From JADLAT01 sp964348795 (GTDB lineage: Bacteria; Pseudomonadota; Alphaproteobacteria; Micavibrionales; Micavibrionaceae), in contig CAYGDY010000002.1 in the NCBI GenBank assembly GCA_964348795.1, positions 154,634-218,633 on the forward strand: a stretch of DNA of 64,000 nt. The letters are read 5' to 3'. A program made the position numbers and the translations under genes. Under the pieces are notes generated by a model, which had not been told where the DNA came from, ran no database searches, and saw nothing but the letters and a program-made list of their open reading frames with translations. Position 1 is the first letter of the stretch, and every line of letters starts with the position of its first letter. Below are positions 52,836-61,099 of the stretch, in pieces.

Positions 52836-53678
52836 TCAGACATCCCACCACACCCGCAGGGCCTGAAACGGCACGGGTCCGCGCAAGCGGGGATGAAAGA
52901 CGTCATAGCCCACCCGCCGGATCTGCGCCAACCCGATATCCGCCATTTTTCCGACAGCGCGCAAAAAGCGGTTGTCGCATTGCGGGCGCTTGGGGGCCAA
53001 CCCCGCCACCTGTGCTATCGCTTCCGGCAGGCGGGGGGCGGGCTTTCCGGCATACAGCGCGTCCAAATCCTGCCCACACGCCTGTAATACCTCTGCAGGC
53101 AGAAGGCACCGCCCCCGCCTTGCCATGAAAGGGACGGCCCGCAACATCCCTGCAATCCCGTACAGGCGGGCAAGAGCAGGCACCACAGCCCCGTCCGGCC
53201 CCTCATCCGGATCCCCGCCACAGATCCGGAACGCCAGCCGCAGAAGAGGCGTTTGCGTGGCGTCAATATAGGTCAAAAACCCTGCAGTCTGCGCAGGCAG
53301 AACATCCTCCAGATCAAATTCACGGGCATACAGCATCGCCGTAAAATCGGCCTGCGAAAGCCCATACTGTCCGATAGCCAGACAAAGCGGTGTCAGGACA
53401 GGGTGATCCGTCCCCCCTGCCACCGGCCCACCGCTGGCATAAATCCGGTCTACCGCGTCCCGCCACCATTGCAGGCGGATCAACCCTAACCGCGTATCGG
53501 TGACCACATCCCGCGTCTTGGCGATTTCAAGGTGAAAGGCAAACAGCGCCCACAGCGCTTCCCGCGCGTCAGGCGGTGCAAAAAGCGAGAGGAGAAACCG
53601 GTCCGGATCACCCGTCCGCACCCCCTGCCCGCAATATGATATCTGTACCATCTCAAGCCCCTTGCGTGCCGCCACCAT
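52836..53678 (-). CDS. Squalene/phytoene synthase family protein (NDUFAF6-like)
   Basis: 280 aa. All-helical prenyltransferase-like fold: DPDRFLLSLFAPPDAREALWALFAFHLEIAK, RLGLIRLQWWRDAVDRIY, and YAREFDLEDVLP. The second Asp-rich motif of true synthases (DxxxD) is replaced by GIAGMLRAVPF, as in NDUFAF6-type complex I assembly relatives, so squalene synthesis is unlikely. Start at 53678 or an in-frame Met at 53651. Confidence 0.82.
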   Translation of the reverse strand: MVAARKGLEMVQISYCGQGVRTGDPDRFLLSLFAPPDAREALWALFAFHLEIAKTRDVVTDTRLGLIRLQWWRDAVDRIYASGGPVAGGTDHPVLTPLCLAIGQYGLSQADFTAMLYAREFDLEDVLPAQTAGFLTYIDATQTPLLRLAFRICGGDPDEGPDGAVVPALARLYGIAGMLRAVPFMARRGRCLLPAEVLQACGQDLDALYAGKPAPRLPEAIAQVAGLAPKRPQCDNRFLRAVGKMADIGLAQIRRVGYDVFHPRLRGPVPFQALRVWWDV

Positions 53679-53762
53679 TCAAAGAGCCTCTCTTTAGCAT
53701 TCTTGCTACCCCCTGTCAGCCCCCCCCTTGCGCTTTGGGTCCGGAAACGCTATTGAAACGCT

Positions 53763-54290
53763 ATGACACAGGGTGCAGGCATAACGGGCAAATATGTGGT
53801 GGGGGTATATCCCGGGACGTTTGATCCCGTGACGAAGGGGCACCTGCACCTGATCCGCCGCGCCAGCCGGCTAGTGGACCATCTGGTGATCGGCGTGGCC
53901 GACAATGCCAGAAAAGGCCCCGTCTTCACGCTGGAAGAGCGGTGCGGGATGGTCCGGCAGGATCTTGAAAACATGCGGGACAAGGGATGCGGGATCGAGG
54001 TCCGGCCTTTCAATTCCCTGCTGGTGCACTTTGCACGAGAAATAAAATCATCCTGTATTTTCAGAGGATTAAGAGCTGTTTCTGATTTTGAATATGAATT
54101 CCAGATGACAGGCATGAACGCCAAGCTGGATGACCAGATCGAGACTGTTTTTCTGATGGCGGCAGATAAATGGCAGTTCGTATCCGCTTCATTTGTAAAG
54201 GAAATCTGCTTTATGGGCGGGGATGTCTCTGAATTTGTGACCCCGCAAGTCGCGGAAAAGCTTCAAGCCAAGGCACGTGAAAAAAAATAG
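53763..54290 (+). CDS. coaD: Phosphopantetheine adenylyltransferase
   Basis: CoA pathway step four. 175 aa: GVYPGTFDPVTKGHLHLI (T/HxGH nucleotidyltransferase motif), FRGLRAVSDFEYEFQMTGMN, and SSFVKEI-like SASFVKEICFMGGDVS. Divergent from the NDUFAF6-like gene. Confidence 0.96.
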   Translation: MTQGAGITGKYVVGVYPGTFDPVTKGHLHLIRRASRLVDHLVIGVADNARKGPVFTLEERCGMVRQDLENMRDKGCGIEVRPFNSLLVHFAREIKSSCIFRGLRAVSDFEYEFQMTGMNAKLDDQIETVFLMAADKWQFVSASFVKEICFMGGDVSEFVTPQVAEKLQAKAREKK

Positions 54291-54309
54291 GGTTTTTGCA
54301 TGCGAGTGC

Positions 54310-54338
54310 TTGACGGGGCAAGGTTTAGTCCATATGGT
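54310..54338 (+). promoter_or_regulatory. Predicted promoter of tRNA-Lys
   Basis: TTGACG (54310-54315), 17 bases, TATGGT (54333-54338), 46 bases before the tRNA. Confidence 0.7.
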
Positions 54339-54383
54339 GCGTCATCTTTTTGTAGTTGCGTTTCAAGGCGCGGCCTTTCGGAA

Positions 54384-54459
54384 GATCGCGTAGCTCAGCT
54401 GGTAGAGCAACTGACTTTTAATCAGTAGGTCCTGGGTTCGAATCCCAGCGCGATCACCA
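54384..54459 (+). tRNA. tRNA-Lys(TTT)
   Basis: 76 nt including encoded CCA. Acceptor GATCGCG pairs with CGCGATC; anticodon loop CTTTTAA gives TTT; standard D- (AGCTCAGCTGGTAGAGCA) and T-arm (GGTTCGAATCC). A T6 run follows directly and could terminate it. Confidence 0.97.
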
Positions 54460-54509
54460 TTTTTTCAAAGACTTACGGGCTGTTTTCTTAAGACATTACA
54501 GCAAAAAAT

Positions 54510-54540
54510 GATGAACGCCGATGAACGCGTTTGATGAACG
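54510..54540 (+). repeat. Three copies of GATGAACG
   Basis: The octamer occurs at 54510, 54520 and 54533 downstream of tRNA-Lys. Not clearly functional; possibly slippage or a minor operator. Confidence 0.3.
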
Positions 54541-54567
54541 TTTTTTGCGCGGGGTCTCCTCGGGGGA

Positions 54568-55422
54568 TCAATCCCCCGTGATGACCCTGTCATTCAGGGG
54601 CTGGATCGGGCGGGCATTCACGGGGAACAGGCCCTGAAACGCCCGAATTTGCTCTTCGGAAATTTCGAGCGGCGTTTTCATGACAAACCAGATCACCCCT
54701 TCAGAGCACGGCGGCACAGTCAGGGAACCCTCGTACCGATAGTGCTCCAGCGTCTGGGGCATCAAGCCCCGTGCCGAGTATTTCACCGTCGGCACGGTTT
54801 TCTGCGCAAACGTCTGGACAGGGACATTCTGGAGAATCCCCGCCAGAACCGGATTATTCTTCCCGACCTTCATCATGACGCTGACAATGGCCTGCGTGCC
54901 GTCATCGGCGCGGTGGATCAACTGCACCTCCACCGGATAGGGCGCCCCATCAATATAGTGCTCGGACGGGGTGTGAAAGACGATCTGCCTGAGGGCGTAG
55001 AACAGGCCATCGGCCATAAAGCCGCTCCCGTCCGGATAAGGCAACAGCACCGTCCGGCCTGTATTGATCAAAGACAAGGGCACCGCATGATAGGTCAGGT
55101 CAAGGGGCGGCAGATCATCCTGATAAAATTTTGCAATATTCACGGGCGATTGTTTTCGCCCGTTTCCGCAGGCATGGTAAGGCGGACGGATCGTCGCCCA
55201 GCGAGACGGTCCATTCCCCCCCGCATAGGTCCAGTCCAGCACAGGGTCCTGCGGCGGAACGGGAACTTCAGGCACATTGTCCAGCGGCGGAATGGTTTTG
55301 ACAGCGGGCGCAGGCGAAACCACAGGCGTCTGCGGTGTCTGCGCCTGCGCTACCCCGCCAGCACCCCACAGCAATACCACCCCTAGCAACACGCGCTTCA
55401 TTTTCTTCATCCAATGCCTCAT
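54568..55422 (-). CDS. Alpha-carbonic-anhydrase-fold protein missing zinc ligands
   Basis: 284 aa; signal peptide (VLLGVVLLWGAGGVAQA), a Pro-rich linker, then an alpha-CA domain (WTYAGGNGPSRWATIRPPYH, KQSPVNIAKFYQDD, SEHYIDGAPYPVE, VPPCSEGVIWFVMKTPLEIS). The three zinc histidines expected in QFHFH and ExHxxH are not kept: QIVFH (residues 146-150) has Val for the first, and EVQLIH (165-170) has Gln for the third. Only one ligand (H150) remains. The codons support this (GTC, CAG). It is likely a non-catalytic CA-related protein in the periplasm. Confidence 0.83.
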   Translation of the reverse strand: MRHWMKKMKRVLLGVVLLWGAGGVAQAQTPQTPVVSPAPAVKTIPPLDNVPEVPVPPQDPVLDWTYAGGNGPSRWATIRPPYHACGNGRKQSPVNIAKFYQDDLPPLDLTYHAVPLSLINTGRTVLLPYPDGSGFMADGLFYALRQIVFHTPSEHYIDGAPYPVEVQLIHRADDGTQAIVSVMMKVGKNNPVLAGILQNVPVQTFAQKTVPTVKYSARGLMPQTLEHYRYEGSLTVPPCSEGVIWFVMKTPLEISEEQIRAFQGLFPVNARPIQPLNDRVITGD

Positions 55423-55570
55423 AACGGGAACATCCTTCCTTGTGTGTTGTACGCAAGCGGAGGATGTTCCCTGCGCCAGCCTACCTTGATTCCCCTCTCT
55501 TTTAAACAGACTAACATTTTTTTAACTTTTTGTTTTGTAATATAGAAAGTAAAAAGGAGACGTGGACGCC

Positions 55571-55801
55571 ATGGACCCCGCCTACTTTGACTCAAGCACG
55601 CATCAGGTCGTACCATCCGGTATCGGCGATGTTCTAATGCCAGGCGATGACGACAAACTCACCGTTACCATGAGCGCCGATCCTGTTGTCATGAAAGCAA
55701 AACAGGATATCACAACCGACAGCGTGGTCCTGATGCAAGGGACAGAGGCCGAAGTCACGGCGGCTCTGCGTGCTTTTCATAGACATCCATCAAAAATTTG
55801 A
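55571..55801 (+). CDS. Small hypothetical protein
   Basis: 76 aa from MDPAYFDSSTHQ, preceded by AAGGAG (12 bases away; a GTG at 55562 would be too close). Acidic N-terminus, then a beta/alpha segment (KLTVTMSADPVVMKAKQDI, GTEAEVTAALRAFHRHP). No family recognised. Confidence 0.5.
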   Translation: MDPAYFDSSTHQVVPSGIGDVLMPGDDDKLTVTMSADPVVMKAKQDITTDSVVLMQGTEAEVTAALRAFHRHPSKI

Positions 55802-55874
55802 CCCGCGCAGAATTTACAAAATCAATGAGGGGAGACCCTAGAATGTAACCGGCGCGGCCTCTTCCTGCCGGCGT

Positions 55875-56645
55875 CTACAGCACCCCCAGCATCTCCGCCA
55901 CTAACGGGTGCCGGACGATATCCGCCTGCCCCAGCCGGATGACGGCGATATTGGGCACAGCATCCAGCCGGCGGGCGATATCGGACAGCCCCGAAATCCC
56001 GTCCAGCAGATCCGACTGGTCAGGGTCGCCCGTCACCACCATGGTGGAATGCCACCCCAGACGCGACAACAGCATCTTCATCTGCCCATAGGTACAGTTC
56101 TGCGCCTCGTCAATCACCACAAAGGCATTATTGAGCGTGCGCCCGCGCATAAACCCGACAGGCGCGATTTCAATCGTGCCGTCATCAATATACTGGCGCA
56201 CGCGCTTGCCCCCCATCCGGTCGCCCAGCGCATCATAAAGCGGGCGCAGGTAAGGGGCCATTTTCTCGTGCAGGTCCCCGGGCAGATACCCTAAAGATTC
56301 TCCGGCCTCCATCGCGGGACGCGAAAGAATAATCCGCTCGATTTTGCCTTTTTCCAGCGCTTCAACGGCCTGCGAAATGGCAATATAGGTTTTGCCCGTG
56401 CCGGCAGGACCAATGGCAATCGTCAGGGCATAGTCCTGAATGGCCTTCATGAGATCCGCCTGCCCGTCCGAGCGCGGCTTGATCGTCTTCAAATATTTCT
56501 GGTCCCGAAATCCGTCAATTTCATCTTCCAGAGGGTGCCAGTTTCCCTTCCCTCTGGACTCCTTCTTTTCAAACGCGGGATGGACAACAGTGTTGTCCGG
56601 AACGCCATAAAGGGAGGAGCGGTTTTTACGGATTTTTTTGGACAT
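55875..56645 (-). CDS. phoH: PhoH-like ATPase
   Basis: 256 aa from MSKKIRKNRSSLYG; a longer in-frame ORF reaches 56834 but is not family-like. P-loop GPAGTGKT, Walker B VIDEAQN, and VVTGDPDQSDL sensor motif. RNA-related ATPase of unclear role. Usually near ybeY; here alone. Confidence 0.93.
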   Translation of the reverse strand: MSKKIRKNRSSLYGVPDNTVVHPAFEKKESRGKGNWHPLEDEIDGFRDQKYLKTIKPRSDGQADLMKAIQDYALTIAIGPAGTGKTYIAISQAVEALEKGKIERIILSRPAMEAGESLGYLPGDLHEKMAPYLRPLYDALGDRMGGKRVRQYIDDGTIEIAPVGFMRGRTLNNAFVVIDEAQNCTYGQMKMLLSRLGWHSTMVVTGDPDQSDLLDGISGLSDIARRLDAVPNIAVIRLGQADIVRHPLVAEMLGVL

Positions 56646-57453
56646 GCGTAAAGTTCCTTCTGTGACAAGAGGGGTTGAAAAAAATCGACAAGGGGAGGGA
56701 AAACAAAGAGTACAACACAGGCGGGCGGGATATAAAAACCGCGCGAGAGCCAGTGCAGGAATGGACAGTATGTTGCGAGATCGAACGAACTCCCGAAGAA
56801 AACCATCAGACAGAATCACTCTACCAAACTTCACGGGAAAAAGCGAATTTTGAACAAAGCACAGAGACAGGCTTGTCTGGACAGACGATAAAACGCCCCC
56901 CTCCCTGTCATCCCTGCTTTTTCAACGCGAAGACACGAAGAGACGAAGAGAAACCCTTCGTGCGCCTTCGTGGTTCAAATGTTCTTCGTCATTGCGAGCG
57001 AAGTGAAGTAATCCAGTTCTTTCTGGTTTTCTGGATCGCCACGGCCCTTTTTTTGTCATCCTGAGCCGCAGGCGAAGGATCTCATCCAAAAACACACCAG
57101 ATCCTTCGCGTTGCTCAGGATGACAATGCAGGGAAAAAACTCCCTCCCTCCGCCTCTTCGCATTATATACTTCTCCCCTGCCTTTTCTTCCCCCTCCTGT
57201 CACCCGCGAGCACAGCAAAAAATCCCAAAAATAAGCCCCCGTTTTCACGGAAGAGACAGATTCATTTTATACAACCAAAGACAGAGAGAAAAAACACAAA
57301 AATTCATGCACAGCATCATTAAGTTACAATTTTAGGGATAATTTACCCCTATGCAACTTCTCTGTGGGTATAATAGGAGAAAGCGGAGAAAGGCTCTGGG
57401 GATCTTGAAGCCTTTCCCGTATAAAAAAGACTGTACGCGGGGGGATTTTCCGG
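56646..57453. repeat. 808-bp gap with repeat mosaic
   Basis: Contains a CATTGCGAG/CAATCCAG-type element (56987-57044) directly followed by a full two-armed GTCATCCTGAG element (57054-57125), and 'cttcgtgcgccttcgtgg' low-complexity sequence before them. Right of that the DNA is AT-rich up to the FecR gene. No convincing gene; short ORFs at 56675-57064 look random. Confidence 0.65.
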
Positions 57454-58302
57454 ATGACACGCACACGACACCACACAGGACAATACCGGTTCAAAATCGG
57501 CCTTCTGGCTCTTCTGGGGATTTTTTTCCTCTGGAGCGGTCCGTGTGCCCGTGCCGAGACTGACAAGGAACACTATCCCATTGGCCAGCTTGTGGCGCTC
57601 GAAGGGCGCGCCTTCTATGCGGCGGATGACACCCACACGCCCATGAAGCTCAATGATCCGGTTTTCCTCAACACCACCGTGGAAACGGGGCCAGAATCCA
57701 AAGCGCTCATCATGTTTGTGGACAACACGGAAATCACGCTGGGGCCGGAGTCCGAGATCCTCATCGACGAATATGTCTTCGACCCCTACGATGCGGAGGA
57801 AAACAAGGGCCGATTTGAAATGACAAAGGGCGCGTTCCTGTGGGTCAGCGGTCTGCTTTCCAAACGGACAGTGCCCGATGTGGCGATCAAGACCAAAGTC
57901 GGGTCCATCGGCATTCGGGGGACAAAATTCTGGGGCGGGAACGTGGAGACCGATCTTTACGGAGTCTACGTGTTTGACGGGCTGATCCACTACACCACAC
58001 AGAACGGTCAGGTCCTTCTGCCCAAGGATCACGGCGTAATGACGGGCGGCGAGACTGCGCCCCTTTCCACGAAAAGCTGGCCGGCGAATCAACTGGACTC
58101 TGCCGTGCAGAGTGTGACCTTCAGCCATCCGGAGGAGGTCGCACAGGCTGTCAGCGCCCAAAAGGAGAAAAACATCGCAGGCCAGCATGATTATCGGGGC
58201 CGGATGTTCCCCTACAAACCCAATCCGCTGGCACCACACTTGAAAGATAAAAACGGGAAATTCTTCAGCGATGAGTTTGAAAAATTCAAAGACCAGAAAT
58301 AA
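57454..58302 (+). CDS. FecR-domain exported protein
   Basis: 282 aa. Twin-Arg-free signal anchor (IGLLALLGIFFLWSGPCARA), then a FecR-type beta domain (IGQLVALEGRAFYAADD, DPVFLNTTVETGPESKALIMF, LGPESEILIDEYVF, KTKVGSIGIRGTKFWGG). These proteins sense periplasmic signals or bind peptidoglycan; no sigma factor is adjacent. The C-terminus is Lys/Phe-rich. Confidence 0.85.
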   Translation: MTRTRHHTGQYRFKIGLLALLGIFFLWSGPCARAETDKEHYPIGQLVALEGRAFYAADDTHTPMKLNDPVFLNTTVETGPESKALIMFVDNTEITLGPESEILIDEYVFDPYDAEENKGRFEMTKGAFLWVSGLLSKRTVPDVAIKTKVGSIGIRGTKFWGGNVETDLYGVYVFDGLIHYTTQNGQVLLPKDHGVMTGGETAPLSTKSWPANQLDSAVQSVTFSHPEEVAQAVSAQKEKNIAGQHDYRGRMFPYKPNPLAPHLKDKNGKFFSDEFEKFKDQK

Positions 58303-58329
58303 GCCCGAAAGACGCCCGCACAAAATACA

Positions 58330-58358
58330 TTGACATATTGCAAAATACCCTCTAGGGT
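58330..58358 (+). promoter_or_regulatory. Predicted sigma-70 promoter
   Basis: TTGACA (58330-58335), 17 bases, TAGGGT (58353-58358); about 108 bases before the gene at 58467. Confidence 0.5.
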
Positions 58359-58466
58359 CCTCGGGGATCTGCGGATAAGGCCGTCATCCCGCTGGCGCGC
58401 GCCCTTTGGGAACGCCCGCCCGAACGGAAATCCGGAACACGCGCAAAAAACGAGGCACAGACGCAT

Positions 58467-59048
58467 ATGAAAACGACACCCCCCACGCCCCCCCAGCCAC
58501 GGATCATCACCGCAGACGATTACCCGCAGGCGCATGTGCTCCTGATACAGGCCCAAAACGTCGGGGCCTTTTTGCGCTCTGCCGATCACGCCCTGCGAAA
58601 CAACGAACGCAGAATCATCGTGGGGGCCATACCCAACCCCCACGCGGGAGACAGCCTGATAGCGCAAGATCCTGAAAAGGGCCGCCTCTACACCGTTTCG
58701 GCCATACGACACGCCCTGACGGTCAATGACACCGCCCCGCACAGCCACACCATCACTCTCCCCTACCGGAACGCAAACCCCGCCATCCTGCTCAACAACC
58801 AGTTTCTGCGCCTGACAGAAACCTTGCGGGGGCCACAAGGGACCGTCTTTTATCCGGAAAAAACACCGGCTAGCGCCTTTATCCTCTCCGAAACATGCGA
58901 CGGCACGGGCCTGATCGGGATGATTTTCAACCGTAAAACCCGTATCGGATTCCCCTATGATCCCGACCGTGATCCTGCCAAAACAGTCCGCCTGACACAC
59001 CTGACGGACATCCTGCCGACAGCCCCGCGTCCTGCCATGGACTTTTGA
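58467..59048 (+). CDS. Unknown 193-aa protein
   Basis: Pro-rich start, then a compact alpha/beta domain (RIITADDYPQAHVLLIQAQN, VGAFLRSADHALRNNERRII, FILSETCDGTGLIGMIFN). No signal peptide. No family recognised. The following HD protein starts 93 bases after it and may be cotranscribed. Confidence 0.65.
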   Translation: MKTTPPTPPQPRIITADDYPQAHVLLIQAQNVGAFLRSADHALRNNERRIIVGAIPNPHAGDSLIAQDPEKGRLYTVSAIRHALTVNDTAPHSHTITLPYRNANPAILLNNQFLRLTETLRGPQGTVFYPEKTPASAFILSETCDGTGLIGMIFNRKTRIGFPYDPDRDPAKTVRLTHLTDILPTAPRPAMDF

Positions 59049-59141
59049 GCAGGCGGGGCCCATATTTTTTACAAAACCCGCATTTTTTTATTGCGCCTTA
59101 TGAAAACAATATGATATCCCTGTCTGCAAAAGGGTACCACC

Positions 59142-60590
59142 ATGACGATCAAGACCTTCTATCATGCAACTCTGGCGGCCACCACCGCCGCGCAGGAGGC
59201 ATTTCTCAAGACCTTTGAAAAAGCCAGCAACGGGACCCTGACTCACTGGACACCGCCCGCGCCCGAGAAAATCGTGCAAAAACAGGCCTATTACACCGCA
59301 CAAGCGCAAAAAATCACGGATTTTTTTGTGGAAGAGGGCTTTGAAATCGCCGGCGTCCTGTTTGAATACCTGCAGGAGCTCAAAGCCGGACGGATGCGGA
59401 AAAACGAGTACGAACCCGATATCTCCCACGAAATCGACCAAATGATCCCCCCCATGACCAGCCTGCAATACGGGCCCCTGAAGGAGAAACGGGCAAGGGT
59501 CGAAGCCGCCTACGGTTCGGTTGAAAAATGGTTCTGCTCCATTCTGGCGCATGACATCGGGGAGGATTTCAACATCTTTCCGGCGGAACTCAAAGCCGAA
59601 CTCTTCAAACGCCTGCAGGAAAAAAACATCACCCTCACGGAGGAGCATCAGGCCTGCGTAGACCGCGTGGCCCGCTCCATGGAACGCCTGACCCATTACA
59701 GGAAATTTACGCTGGACGATTTCAAGACCCGCACGGGCGCGTCCTTGTCCCATGCCGACCTCAAAAACCTGAAAAAGGGAACAATCATCCCCCTGAATGC
59801 CCAGAGGGATTTCTTCTGGGAGAAAATGAATGTGCTGGCGCAGGGACGAGACAACCTCCAGCTCTACGCGAAATGGGATACAAAAAAAGACCGCCCGCTT
59901 GTGATCTTGACAAGCCACGGCAAAACACGGGAAGACGCGCCGGAAGAACTGCAAAAATATGGACCGGACTGGAATTTGTATCTCCAGAGCATTATCATGG
60001 AGGACATATACGATGCCCTGACCAAGATCGGGGACCGCGTGCAGGGGATGGCCAGCCGCATCGCCATCAAGGATTTTACCGCCAAAAGCTACGATAAATA
60101 CCTGAACGAGACCCGCCACCTGTTCGCAGATCTGGATGCCGCCAATCTCCTGCGGGAATATCTGTACTGCGATTCGCCGCTCGAAGAGGAAATCATCAGC
60201 ATCGACTGCATGATGGAGGCCCTCCACACCATTGGGAAAGTCTACATCTACCAGCATCCCGATCTCAATCCAAACGGGGAACGGGGGCAAAACGCACAGA
60301 ATACCGACAGCATCACCAGAAAAATATCGATCAGCCCGATCAAGATTTCCCACTGTTTTCCGGCGCTTCATGATTTTTACGGATATTTTGATGAATCACA
60401 AACCCAGAGCCACCCCATCTCCATGATCATGGAACAGTTGCGGGATGTCGTCCCGCCCAGATATTACGAAGCCGAGCACGAAAAAATGCTGGCACTCATC
60501 ACGGACGCGCTGATCGAGCAAAATGACAAAGGGTATTACGTGATCACAGGCGAGGATTATCTGGCCTTTTCCCACCTGTCCCGCGCATAA
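59142..60590 (+). CDS. HD-domain protein with RelA/SpoT-like hydrolase motifs
   Basis: 482 aa. Two segments match the metal-dependent hydrolase signature of RSH proteins: SILAHDIGEDF (HD-x2-ED, residues 137-142; compare LLHDVVEDT) and ALTKIGDRVQGM (K-x2-DR, 295-299; compare KLADRLHNM). A candidate first histidine is H96. No synthetase, TGS or ACT domain. The middle is helical, and the C-terminal third is of unknown type. This would fit a (p)ppGpp or nucleotide hydrolase; the activity is inference, and the spacing between the motifs is longer than in small alarmone hydrolases. Confidence 0.6.
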   Translation: MTIKTFYHATLAATTAAQEAFLKTFEKASNGTLTHWTPPAPEKIVQKQAYYTAQAQKITDFFVEEGFEIAGVLFEYLQELKAGRMRKNEYEPDISHEIDQMIPPMTSLQYGPLKEKRARVEAAYGSVEKWFCSILAHDIGEDFNIFPAELKAELFKRLQEKNITLTEEHQACVDRVARSMERLTHYRKFTLDDFKTRTGASLSHADLKNLKKGTIIPLNAQRDFFWEKMNVLAQGRDNLQLYAKWDTKKDRPLVILTSHGKTREDAPEELQKYGPDWNLYLQSIIMEDIYDALTKIGDRVQGMASRIAIKDFTAKSYDKYLNETRHLFADLDAANLLREYLYCDSPLEEEIISIDCMMEALHTIGKVYIYQHPDLNPNGERGQNAQNTDSITRKISISPIKISHCFPALHDFYGYFDESQTQSHPISMIMEQLRDVVPPRYYEAEHEKMLALITDALIEQNDKGYYVITGEDYLAFSHLSRA

Positions 60591-60603
60591 CCCCTCCCCT
60601 TTT

Positions 60604-60638
60604 TCGTCACCTGCGAGCACAGCGAAACAATCCAGTGT
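60604..60638. repeat. Repeat fragment (CAATCCAG type)
   Basis: CGTCACCTGCGAGCACAGCG AAACAATCCAG, one arm of the GTCATTGCGAG family; a similar fragment is at about 57198. Confidence 0.55.
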
Positions 60639-60697
60639 AAAAACATCCCGTTAAAAAACCGCTTTTCCTTTTTCACCCCAAACGCTACACTGAAAGC

Positions 60698-61099
60698 ATG
60701 GCATATTTGTTCGTTTATGGCTCACTCAAGCGCGGTTTCAAGCAACATGACAGGCACATGAAGCGCGCCCGTTTTGTGGCGGAAACCATGACCAAAGAGC
60801 CGGCCTTCAAGCTAGTGGCGGTGCTGGACCCCGACACAGATCCCCCTTACGCCGGCATTCTGGACGGCGGGGCCTTCCATGTGAAAGGGGAACTCTACGA
60901 GGTAGAAGACAAACTGATTGCGCGCCTGAACACCTATGAGGGCGAGAATTACACCCTGAAAGAGATCGCTCTGGCAAACGGCAGTACAGCCGGTGTGTAT
61001 TTCTTTACCAAAGCCGATATCCCGACCACGGAAACCTATCCCCGTATCCGCCATTCCCAAACCCCTGCCCCCACGGCGGAATGGCTGGCGCAGGCATGA
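60698..61099 (+). CDS. Gamma-glutamylcyclotransferase-like protein
   Basis: 133 aa, GGCT/AIG2 fold. FVYGSLKRGF is the substrate-binding YGSL motif; GELYEVEDKLIARLNTYEG carries the conserved Glu and the Leu-Asp/Asn segment. Could act on gamma-glutamyl amines or peptides. Its stop overlaps the start of rimO (ATGA). Confidence 0.85.
   Translation: MAYLFVYGSLKRGFKQHDRHMKRARFVAETMTKEPAFKLVAVLDPDTDPPYAGILDGGAFHVKGELYEVEDKLIARLNTYEGENYTLKEIALANGSTAGVYFFTKADIPTTETYPRIRHSQTPAPTAEWLAQA

Noticed and set aside
56675..57064. 129-codon ORF in the repeat-rich gap before the FecR gene
   Set aside because: It runs through palindromic repeats and low-complexity sequence and ends arbitrarily; no ribosome-binding site.
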